This document shows positions 56,849 to 64,000 of a DNA stretch of 64,000 nt, piece by piece. Numbering within the stretch: position 1 is the first letter of the stretch; each line of letters opens with the position of its first letter. The notes under the pieces are model-generated. The model searched no databases. It saw nothing but the letters and a program-made list of their open reading frames with translations, and had not been told where the DNA came from. This DNA comes from Fischerella muscicola SAG 1427-1 = PCC 73103. Its GTDB lineage: Bacteria > Cyanobacteriota > Cyanobacteriia > Cyanobacteriales > Nostocaceae. The stretch spans positions 16,407 through 80,406 of the forward strand of contig NZ_AJLJ01000366.1 in the NCBI RefSeq assembly GCF_000317245.1. The letters are read 5' to 3'. Position numbers and translations under genes: made by a program.

Positions 56849-59668
56849 TTATCTTGAAAGCAATCGGGCGTTTAATGCTTTGGTGATGCGATCGCTTGTT
56901 TCTTCAAGATGAGCTAGTGTGTAAATATCCAGGTTTTCATTTTGGTACTTCAGGCTAGTATCAATGGTTTGGCGGAGTTGGCGCAATTCAAACCAAGCTA
57001 GTGTCCGTCCATCTTCTGGTACATCTGTAGTACGCAAAACCATATCGAGCAAAATATTGAGATGTTCTCGCTGCAAGGAACGACGGATACTAGAAATTGG
57101 TTTGACTTTTCTTGCATCTACAATTTCTGTCCAAATATCTTTTTGCAGAGTGTAAAACAATTCTGGCATAGAAAGCGCTTGTCCGGGGCTTGTTTTGAAT
57201 TCGATATCTCGCAGACGATTCAAGCGATCGCTATCTAGGAGCGATCTTAAGATTGCAGCTTGAAAACGCTGAATACGTTCGTGAATGGGATAATCAAGAC
57301 GAGATACGGGGATAAAATTACCCCAATGTTGCCAACGCGAAGGTGCTAGCTGATTCAATAATTGTGGCGAAAAACTGAAAGCATCCTCAGCAAATACATA
57401 TTCTTGCAGTTTTGCTAATACCTGACGTTGCTGTTCTAGGGAAACTGCTACAAAACTGGGGCGCATATTTTCATCAGCATGATGACGCCCAAAAGATTGT
57501 CCACCTATATATTGAGTCAACAAAGACGCATTCCGAAAATAATATTTGAGAATGCTGTTAAACAAAACCCGCAAATTACTATAACTTTCTCCTCTCAACG
57601 GGTAACGCTGATCAAGACGCTGCCACATAGCGCGGGCGTTATCCATTTGCCATTGAGAATAAACTAGGACATCACTACTCATATCCCAAACATTTGCCAA
57701 AGGATTGATATCCCAGATATCTTCATCTGTTGCGTAAGATAATTCTGGTTGCGGAGACGCCAAAGCAATTTGTTCCAAAAAAGGTTTTTCTGCTTCGGGA
57801 ATTACTGCTTCTGTTGGTAAGTCTGGGTGAGGTTTGTAACCATACTCAATTGCCCATTCATCGTAAGGGCCAACAACTGTGGGAAAATAATCGCCTTGCT
57901 GTGTTCCTTCAGGTGCTATATTCACAGGCAAATAATCCATCACTGAACCTGCCAAACCCTTGGTGTGAGTGATTTCTGTATTATTTAATTCCTGCGGTGC
58001 TAACATTGTGCTGCCATGGAAATTGTGGCGCAAACCGAGTGTGTGTCCGACTTCATGAGCAATGAGAGAACGTATATATTGATGCACGTATTCTTTCATC
58101 TCATTATTACTCGGTGTAGCATCTTGCAATAGCGACAACGCCAGCGCCCCCATCGCAGCTTGCGTTGAAGATTCCATTCCATAGCAGAAATCAGAATCTT
58201 GTTGAGAAGTCAATAATCCAGTGTTTAGAGTCCCGGATAAATCATTATCAATGCATTCAGCAACTGCATTTACCTTGCTATTTTGAGATTCCTGATTCGC
58301 AATTTTCAACCCTTGACCATTAACAATTGTACAGACGCGATTAATCGCGTCTCTTGTACAGACCTGATTAATCGCGTCTCTACTTGACTCCATCAAAGCC
58401 CGATATTCTTGCTGAATCGAGCGCACCATACTTGCATCAACGATAATATCTGCGTCTAAAATTTCTCCAGTCAGAGGGTTAACGCGGGCTGGGCCTCTAG
58501 CAAAACCTGCATCCAAAGAATTGAACCAACGAATGGTGTTGTAGCGCACATCTGCTGGATGCCAATCAGCATCATCTGGCATTTGTCGGACTTCAATCGC
58601 ATTTTGGAATCCTGCTTTGGCAAATGCTTGATTCCACATCAGCACGCCTTCGCGCATAGCGTCGCGATATTCTAATGGCACAGCATTTTCAATCCAAAAA
58701 ACTATGGGTTTTTTCGGTGGGGATAAAGGCGCATTAGGATCAGATGATTCAAGATGCCAACGATTTATATAACGTACAAATGGTTCTTTGCCATTATTAT
58801 GAGAAAAATCTTGGAAAGCTGTAATAAAATACCCGACTCTATCATCAGCAAGTCTGGGAATATAACCATTATTTTCGGGTAGCTGGGAAAAACTATAGTG
58901 TACTTTTAAAGTTAACGCTCTGCTATCAGGTAATGTAACTAAATATGCACCCTCTGGTGATGAAAAGCTGTAGATAGATTCAATCTCTAAGTTCAGGGGA
59001 AAACTGTCAACATCGCCAAAATATGACTTATTTTTTTCTAGGTGGTAATCAGCCTGCAAATAATATTTCAATAAGGAAGTTAATCCGGGAAAATCCTGCA
59101 TCAGCAAGCTATTGAGGTCAATCAGAATATTTTTACTATATGGATCAATACTGTCAATTTCGAGAGCATAAAGAACTGAGTCACTAAAGGAACGAGCAAG
59201 CGATCGCAATTCTGGTTCATCTTGTTCTGTACGAAATTTGACATTACGAACCACAAAATGCAAATGATTCTTTATTCGCCGAAAGTAAAACAGAAAATCT
59301 TGCAGAGGTAGTCCACTATAAATTCCACTTTCTCCAATACCAGATTCTAGTGTGACTGTACAAAGATAATTTTTATTTAGTTGTTCTGGCTTCAATTCCA
59401 AATAAATTTTATCGTCTTCTTGACTACGATAAATTGTAAATATTCCTTCTAATTTATTCGTTCCTTTGACTGCCTCACGAAATCGCCAAAAATCTTCTTT
59501 TTTATTCTCTTTAAAACTATAGTCAGTACTTGCTAATTGTTCAATGCCTGGTAGTGTATTGAGTTGCTGTACATAAGCAACTTGGTTGGCTACTGCATAA
59601 TTAGTGCCAAATAGCAAGTAATAAAATAACAATACATATACTGTTAACTTTGCGATCCAGTTATTCAT
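56849..59668 (-). CDS. Secreted zinc-dependent metalloprotease (DUF5117 type)
   Basis: The protein has 939 residues with a signal peptide (MNNWIAKLTVYVLLFYYLLF, cleaved near ANQ). DUF5118/DUF5117-like N-terminal regions precede a metzincin-type catalytic domain with HEVGHTLGLRHNFHGS (first His about residue 538) and the Met-turn AGSVMDY. A C-terminal domain of about 300 residues follows. It acts outside the plasma membrane. Residues about 430-447 (RDAINQVCTRDAINRVCT) are encoded by two tandem copies of a dispersed palindromic repeat and are absent from the expected domain. They lie about 90 residues before the zinc site, so the enzyme may still work. Confidence 0.9.
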   Translation of the reverse strand: MNNWIAKLTVYVLLFYYLLFGTNYAVANQVAYVQQLNTLPGIEQLASTDYSFKENKKEDFWRFREAVKGTNKLEGIFTIYRSQEDDKIYLELKPEQLNKNYLCTVTLESGIGESGIYSGLPLQDFLFYFRRIKNHLHFVVRNVKFRTEQDEPELRSLARSFSDSVLYALEIDSIDPYSKNILIDLNSLLMQDFPGLTSLLKYYLQADYHLEKNKSYFGDVDSFPLNLEIESIYSFSSPEGAYLVTLPDSRALTLKVHYSFSQLPENNGYIPRLADDRVGYFITAFQDFSHNNGKEPFVRYINRWHLESSDPNAPLSPPKKPIVFWIENAVPLEYRDAMREGVLMWNQAFAKAGFQNAIEVRQMPDDADWHPADVRYNTIRWFNSLDAGFARGPARVNPLTGEILDADIIVDASMVRSIQQEYRALMESSRDAINQVCTRDAINRVCTIVNGQGLKIANQESQNSKVNAVAECIDNDLSGTLNTGLLTSQQDSDFCYGMESSTQAAMGALALSLLQDATPSNNEMKEYVHQYIRSLIAHEVGHTLGLRHNFHGSTMLAPQELNNTEITHTKGLAGSVMDYLPVNIAPEGTQQGDYFPTVVGPYDEWAIEYGYKPHPDLPTEAVIPEAEKPFLEQIALASPQPELSYATDEDIWDINPLANVWDMSSDVLVYSQWQMDNARAMWQRLDQRYPLRGESYSNLRVLFNSILKYYFRNASLLTQYIGGQSFGRHHADENMRPSFVAVSLEQQRQVLAKLQEYVFAEDAFSFSPQLLNQLAPSRWQHWGNFIPVSRLDYPIHERIQRFQAAILRSLLDSDRLNRLRDIEFKTSPGQALSMPELFYTLQKDIWTEIVDARKVKPISSIRRSLQREHLNILLDMVLRTTDVPEDGRTLAWFELRQLRQTIDTSLKYQNENLDIYTLAHLEETSDRITKALNARLLSR
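58327..58380. repeat. Two in-frame copies of the AGACGCG palindrome inside the protease gene
   Basis: Two tandem 27-bp units, 58327-58353 and 58354-58380, match at all but two positions. The unit TTGTACAGACGCGATTAATC plus CGCGTCTC is the same dispersed palindrome found between genes at 20663, 30700 and 32178. As 27 is a multiple of 3, the frame is kept; the protein gains two copies of the nonapeptide RDAINxVCT. Confidence 0.85.
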
Positions 59669-60459
59669 TCTTGGGCTACCTTATGAAGCGCTTTTTCTCT
59701 TTACAAGCCGCTTGAATAATAAAATAGCTATTTTTTCTCTTTCATATAGTCCTGTTTTTACTGAATTACTGGCAAATTATTTCATTAAATATTAATTTAT
59801 TCCTATATTCAGACAATTATTTCATCTAGGCTTAATTTATTCAGCAAATCTCAATATTTTATATCTGCATAAGTCCAGACATATATAGCAATATATAAGC
59901 TCAGTTCATGATGAGAAACAATAACTAATGAATCTAATTTCATAAGTAACCACGCATAAATATTTAGTCATTTTTCAACCTAACTCCAATCGCTGTATCC
60001 CTTCCCTATTAACTGTTCCCTTTCCTAACGAGATCATTTGTTTTGCACGACTACTTATCATCCTACCAACCAAAAAAATAGGTAGTGAACTGTAGATATG
60101 AGTGGGATTATTAATCCTAAATTCTACGTTAACCACAATAAATGTCTGTGGCGAATGTTACAGCATTATTTCCAATATCAGAGTATGATCTGTTTTTTTA
60201 TTTCGGCAGAGAAATGTTTTTTTTGCTAACTCCCTTTAAGAAAGTAAACCTAATCGCTTGCCGCTGGCATGAGCCAAACGGATGAGATTTTGACGAGTAT
60301 TACATACACTCAATACCAAAGCGATCGCAAAAGTCAGTAGTTATCTGAGTATGTGCGGATCGCCTCACGTAACGATACAGAAACATGATGAGCGGGATGA
60401 TCTTTTGACTCAACTCTACTAAACTAGTAGTTCACCAAATTGATTTTGATAGTTTGGCC

Positions 60460-60491
60460 AGATCCCCGACTTTTTAAAAAGTCGGGGATCT
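60460..60491. repeat. GATCCCCGACTT hairpin repeat, copy 6
   Basis: AGATCCCCGACTTTTT and AAAAAGTCGGGGATCT form a 16-bp perfect palindrome with no loop. Confidence 0.8.
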
Positions 60492-60585
60492 AACCCCTTG
60501 CAAAGAGTCAAAACTTATGTGGTCGAGTACTAGCAAAATCCAATTCTTCATACCATTTCACTTTTTTGATGATAAAGATACATGA

Positions 60586-60613
60586 GTAGGGGCGTACAGC
60601 CGTACACCCCTAC
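60586..60613. repeat. GTAGGGGCGTAC palindrome
   Basis: GTAGGGGCGTAC and GTACACCCCTAC pair with one mismatch around AGCC. This dispersed palindrome is common in cyanobacterial intergenic DNA. Confidence 0.7.
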
Positions 60614-60827
60614 AGTAAATCCAATATGTCTCAGGATTTTTTTCAAAATTTAAATTTTTCTTTTATTATGATGGACAACTGGTAAGCGGTATCATTATTG
60701 TATATGCCTATTAGATTAGGCTCAGTAAAATACTTAAATTTGATTTGCTATATCGGCAATTAGTAATGAACCTATTAAAAATTAACTATCAACAGAATTA
60801 TTAAACAATTGAGTAGAGGATAAAAAA

Positions 60828-61769
60828 ATGAAATTTGGGATAGATAGCGGACATAATTGTCCACCAGATACGGGTGCGAGAGGAATTAAAATAGAGGATA
60901 ATCTAACTTTGGATGTCGGCAACAGAGTTATATCTAAGCTAAAGGCTTTAGGACATCAAGTTATAGTCTGTAAACCAGACAGAGCCTCAACAGTAGGAGA
61001 ATCGCTAAGAAAAAGATGTGATACAGCAAATGCTAATAAAGTAGATCTTTTCGTATCAATTCATTTTAATGCTTTTAATAGTCAAGCTAATGGAACAGAA
61101 GTATTTGCAGTTAGCGATACAGGTAGAAAATTTGCCAAACCAGTATTAGATGAAATTGTAAAATTAGGTTTTTTTAATCGCGGTGTCAAAAATGGTAGTC
61201 ACCTCTTTGTCCTGAAAAATACCAATATGGCTGCGATTTTAATAGAATGTTGCTTTATAGATTCAAAAAAAGACATGAATCTGTATAATCCAGAGGCAAT
61301 GGCAAATGCGATCGTCAAAGGTTTAACTGGTCAATTACCTACTACTCCTGTTACTCACGTAGTCGATGAAGAAGAAAATCCAGACACAACTATTAAAAGA
61401 TTACAACAAGCTTTAAATAAACTCAAAATTACTGATAAAAATGGTAGATCTTTGTTAGAAGATGGCTTCAATGGTGCTGCAACAAAATCGGCAATCGAGA
61501 AATTTCAGAATATTGTTGGTATTCAACAAACAGGAATAGCTGGAGAAACTACCTGGAACGCAATTAATCAAATTTTAGCAAAACGAGTGATTAGATTAAA
61601 TCATGCAGGTGGTGTAGTTGTTAGATACTTACAATTCCGTTTAGGTGTGGGAATTGATGGTGTTTATGGCCCACAAACAGAAGCAGCAATGAAGAAATTC
61701 CAACAGCAAAATGGTTTAACTGCTGATGGAATTATTGGCCCTATCACTTGGCAAAAATTGATTGGTTAG
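60828..61769 (+). CDS. N-acetylmuramoyl-L-alanine amidase with two peptidoglycan-binding domains
   Basis: The protein has 313 residues. The Amidase_3 domain (about 1-170) has zinc ligands His9 (DSGHNC), a Glu in GIKIEDNLTL and His in LFVSIHFNA, and the catalytic Glu in AAILIECCFID. Two PG_binding_1 domains follow (about 185-240, IKRLQQALNKL...FNGAATKSAIEKFQ, and 250-313, LQFRLGV...GPQTEAAMKKFQ). There is no signal peptide, a point shared with many phage-like or leaderless cyanobacterial amidases. AGAGGA lies 7 nt before the ATG. It cleaves the amide between muramic acid and the stem peptide. The next gene is another murein hydrolase. Confidence 0.92.
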   Translation: MKFGIDSGHNCPPDTGARGIKIEDNLTLDVGNRVISKLKALGHQVIVCKPDRASTVGESLRKRCDTANANKVDLFVSIHFNAFNSQANGTEVFAVSDTGRKFAKPVLDEIVKLGFFNRGVKNGSHLFVLKNTNMAAILIECCFIDSKKDMNLYNPEAMANAIVKGLTGQLPTTPVTHVVDEEENPDTTIKRLQQALNKLKITDKNGRSLLEDGFNGAATKSAIEKFQNIVGIQQTGIAGETTWNAINQILAKRVIRLNHAGGVVVRYLQFRLGVGIDGVYGPQTEAAMKKFQQQNGLTADGIIGPITWQKLIG

Positions 61770-61855
61770 TGCATGTTTATTGTTGGTTGTTTGTTGTTGG
61801 GAATAATCAATAACCAACATTCAACAACCAATAAAGCACACTTGAGGGTAATTGT

Positions 61856-62935
61856 ATGGCTTTTAATATTAATTTACTGAAATTACCAGTTCTCAGACTT
61901 GGCTCTAATGGAATATATGTGAGTGCTTGGCAAAGTTTTTTGAAAGAAGGTGAATATCCTATTCAAACTGTGGATGGTGACTTTGGTAAAGGAACTGACC
62001 AAGCTACTCGTCTTTATCAACAAAGAAATAATTTAGATGCTGATGGAATTGTTGGTAATGGTACATATACTAAAGCTGCTACTCAAGGTTTTATAGCGAA
62101 GATACCTAACCTGTCAGCTAATACATTACTGAGTTATCTCGGCTTTGGTGAGACAGAAGTTAAGGATTTACAAAAGTGTTTAAATCAAGTAGCACAACTC
62201 AATCCTCCATTAACAATTGATGGAGATTTTGGTAATACAAGTCTCAAAGGTTTAGCCGAAGCATATAAAAAAAGAGACGTACGTCTACGTAGTGAATTAG
62301 AACAAGCTTTGAGTAATGCAACTAAGCAAAAATTAGGAACAGATTTTACTCAAGCAATGGATATATTTAACACCTATGCAAAAGCACAAAGATTTCGTTT
62401 GAGTGGTTCTCATTGGATTGATTCTTTTCCCACAAGTAAGTTAATTGCTGATTTAGCTTCTCCATTTCGTCAAAAAGTAGAAGCATTTCAAAAAGCTTTA
62501 GTTGATGCTGGTTGTCAGGTGATTGTTACTGCTACCCATCGCCCCAAAGAACGTGCTTACTTGATGCATTATTCTGCAAGAATTAATCGCCAAGAAATTT
62601 CTCCTCAATATGTACCAGCAATGAGTGGAGTTGATATTGAGTGGGTGCATTATACGAATGCAGGATCACTGCAAGCTGCTAAAGATATGGTAGAAGCTTA
62701 TGGTGTGGGTGGTAATCCTGTATCTTTAAATTCTCGCCATATTCAAAGATTAGCAATTGATTGGAATGTAACCTGGGATGGCAAGATTAATATTAAGGAT
62801 AGAAACGGAAAAATGGTTAGCGTTGGTGAACCCTGTAATGCTGCTTTGAATAAAAATATATGGAAGGTGGGCGAATCTTACGAAGTATATAAACTGAGTA
62901 ATGACCCTCCTCATTGGTCAGTGGATGGTTATTAA
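61856..62935 (+). CDS. Peptidoglycan-binding, M15-type peptidase (endolysin-like)
   Basis: The protein has 359 residues. A PG_binding_1 domain lies at the N-terminus (QTVDGDFGKGTDQATRLYQQ...ADGIVGNGTY), with a second, weaker one (LTIDGDFGNTSLKGLAEAYK). The C-terminal domain has SRHIQRLAIDWNVTW and PPHWSVDGY, the H...D...H zinc pattern of M15 L,D/D,D-peptidases such as phage L-alanyl-D-glutamate peptidases. It lacks a signal peptide. GAGGGT lies 8 nt before the ATG. The pair with the amidase gene looks like a lysis- or predation-type set, but no other phage gene is near. IS605-type DNA starts 15 bp after the stop. Confidence 0.85.
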   Translation: MAFNINLLKLPVLRLGSNGIYVSAWQSFLKEGEYPIQTVDGDFGKGTDQATRLYQQRNNLDADGIVGNGTYTKAATQGFIAKIPNLSANTLLSYLGFGETEVKDLQKCLNQVAQLNPPLTIDGDFGNTSLKGLAEAYKKRDVRLRSELEQALSNATKQKLGTDFTQAMDIFNTYAKAQRFRLSGSHWIDSFPTSKLIADLASPFRQKVEAFQKALVDAGCQVIVTATHRPKERAYLMHYSARINRQEISPQYVPAMSGVDIEWVHYTNAGSLQAAKDMVEAYGVGGNPVSLNSRHIQRLAIDWNVTWDGKINIKDRNGKMVSVGEPCNAALNKNIWKVGESYEVYKLSNDPPHWSVDGY

Positions 62936-62950
62936 GAACCAGTTTAAAAT

Positions 62951-62990
62951 TGACACTCCGCCGCCCTATAAGGGCGGGGATTCTTGGTTC
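62951..62990 (-). mobile_element. Right end of an IS200/IS605-family element
   Basis: TGACACTCCG is followed by a CCGCCCTATAAGGGCGG hairpin (62961-62977) and GGATTCTTGGTTCAC, the usual right-end structure downstream of tnpB in cyanobacterial IS605 elements. Read with tnpB, the transcript would end ...GAGTGTCA at 62951. The flanking bases below 62951 would then be the guide part of an omega RNA. Confidence 0.7.
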
Positions 62991-63029
62991 ACAGTCCAAT
63001 CGTAACCCCGCAGGATTGCTCCAACGAAG

Positions 63030-63996
63030 CTAGAGGATCAAACTCCCCAAGCGAATATTCGCTCCCGTGTGCCCCACGGTACTTAATCCCTTCTGCAAGA
63101 TGTTAATTGCGGCGTTGATGTCCCTATCTTCAACAAATCCACAATGATTGCAAATATGAGTTCTAGTTGATAGAGACTTCTGCACTTTTTCACCACAGTT
63201 AGAACAATTTTGACTGGTGTTATGAGGAGCAACAGCAATGGTTATCTTCCCGTATTTATAGCCAAAATAATCTAACCATGAGCGAAACTTTGACCATCCC
63301 GCATCACTTATCGACTTAGCTAGATGTCGATTTTTCACCATGCCTTTAACATTTAAATCTTCAGAGACGATTTATAAAGTAAACCTTAAATTGTAGGGTG
63401 CGTTATAGCAACGCTTAACGCACCGAGAAAGATGGTGCGTTACGGCTAATCTTAACTCTCTCAAACTCCAAAATCCTTGCATAGCCGTAACACACCCTAC
63501 TTAATATTTACTTTATAAATAAGCTCTCATAGGCTACTAAGTCGTTAGACTTGATTAAGCGGAGTGCCACTCTCTTGACAAACTCTTCTCGCTGCCTACT
63601 TACCCTTAAATGTTTACGGGCATATCGCTCCCTAGCTTTGTGATAATTTCGAGACTGTGGATTGCCTTTTTTGTACTTCTTAGACTTCCTGCGATTAAAC
63701 CGATTAAGTTGTTTTTCTCCTTGGCGGTAAAACTGCGGGTTGGGTTCAGTGTTACCTTGGCTATCTGCCAAGAAATACTTGATGCCAACATCAACACCCA
63801 CTGCTTTTTGGCTGGGAAGTATTGGATTAACCGTGTCTGTTGGGTCTAATTGCACCGAGAATTGCACATAGTACCCATCGGCACGGCGTGCTATTCTGAC
63901 TCGTTTGATTTGCTCTAATTGATAAAAATTTAAGTCTCTAGTCCCTATCAACTTCTGTGTGCATCGATGGTCGATACCTAAAAAATAATTTTGTCA
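63030..63996 (-). pseudogene. tnpB: IS605-type RNA-guided nuclease gene tnpB, interrupted by a MITE
   Basis: Two pieces in one orientation, 63951-63508 and 63341-63030, make up the RuvC and zinc-ribbon parts of TnpB. The first has KAVGVDVGIKYFLADSQG (catalytic Asp) and ends at LVAYES, just at the VAYED catalytic Glu motif. The second, from SEDLNVKGMVKNRHLAKSIS, has CSNCGEKV...CNHCGF (zinc) and RDINAAINIL (third Asp). Between them lies a 163-bp element (63364-63526). Frame reading outward past 63951 reaches a TGA at 63994-63996, so the N-terminus may be broken too, although the window edge prevents certainty. Confidence 0.88.
63364..63526. mobile_element. MITE with 20-bp terminal inverted repeats and TCA duplication
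   Basis: The ends are GAGACGATTTATAAAGTAAA (63364-63383) and the complement of GAGCTTATTTATAAAGTAAA (63507-63526), identical at 17 of 20 positions. TCA occurs on both sides (63361-63363, 63527-63529), a 3-bp target duplication. The interior holds a GTAGGGTGCGTT-type palindrome. Removal of the element and one TCA restores codons for VAYEDLNV in tnpB. Confidence 0.8.
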
Positions 63997-64000
63997 ACAC

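Larger units (their letters stand above)
59669..60827. other. 1.16-kb non-coding region upstream of the metalloprotease and amidase genes
   Basis: The region separates divergent genes and holds two hairpin repeats (60460-60491 and 60586-60613), a HIP1-like octamer near 60320 and A+T-rich sequence. It must contain promoters for both genes. No coding frame is supported. Confidence 0.5.

Noticed and set aside
60828..62935. Prophage
   Set aside because: Apart from the two murein hydrolases there are no structural, packaging, integrase or regulator genes of phage type.
62817..62999. Minus-strand frame across the end of the M15 peptidase gene
   Set aside because: It spans the stop of a real gene and the IS right-end hairpin.

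Overview
The window is chromosomal DNA of a filamentous, probably heterocyst-forming cyanobacterium (Nostoc/Anabaena type). The evidence is the very frequent HIP1 octamer GCGATCGC, NDH-1 subunit NdhK, orange-carotenoid-protein relatives (HCP and CTDH), a plastoquinone-type UbiA prenyltransferase, heptamer tandem repeats, and many short palindromic interspersed repeats typical of Nostocales. I saw no rRNA, tRNA or CRISPR array, though tRNAs were looked for only by eye.

Layout. (1) 1-10,050 is a heavy-metal, most likely copper, homeostasis island. It holds a two-component system (kinase cut by the left edge), a His-rich periplasmic protein, a CxxC metallochaperone, a secreted DUF305 protein, a Cys-rich copper-storage-like protein, and an HME-type RND pump with its adaptor, with a methyltransferase gene between them. 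Four direct repeats ATTTCAT-N4-ATTTCAT and two MerR-type promoters (TTGACT, 20-bp spacer) tie these genes into two overlapping putative regulons. (2) 10,260-18,830 holds an armadillo-like membrane protein, an FtsE-like ATPase, a WecB-family glycosyltransferase, a NarL-type regulator, a REC-GAF-PP2C phosphatase with an adjacent anti-sigma-type kinase, and the carotenoid proteins CTDH and HCP. (3) 19,000-35,150 holds queG, a HAD phosphatase, a MacAB-like exporter interrupted by a DUF2887 nuclease-like gene flanked by 21-bp repeat arrays, a Ser/Thr kinase, an M50 protease, a GHL10 glycosidase, Ppx/GppA and UbiA.

(4) 37,470-53,750 is a co-directional exopolysaccharide cluster. It has a Tat-exported GH10 xylanase, a WecB/TagA glycosyltransferase, a WbaP-like initiating phosphotransferase, a Wzc-like tyrosine kinase, a methyltransferase, an acyltransferase, three further glycosyltransferases, a Wzy-like polymerase, a sugar dehydrogenase, an epimerase and a Wzx-like flippase whose 5' end is frameshifted in an A8 tract. 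(5) 53,790-56,850 is a repeat-rich, decaying stretch around a stand-alone, divergent ndhK. It includes a frameshifted TIGR00725-like gene, a Coq4 homologue, and nested palindromic elements. One ~125-165 bp element family (four members in the window) keeps its hairpins while the stem sequences change. (6) 56,850-64,000 holds a secreted zinc metalloprotease carrying two in-frame copies of a 27-bp palindromic repeat, two peptidoglycan hydrolases, and an IS200/IS605-type tnpB interrupted by a 163-bp MITE next to its catalytic Glu.

The main candidates for something undescribed are the covarying multi-hairpin element and the paired 21-bp arrays around the DUF2887 gene. The metal island is the best-supported functional module.
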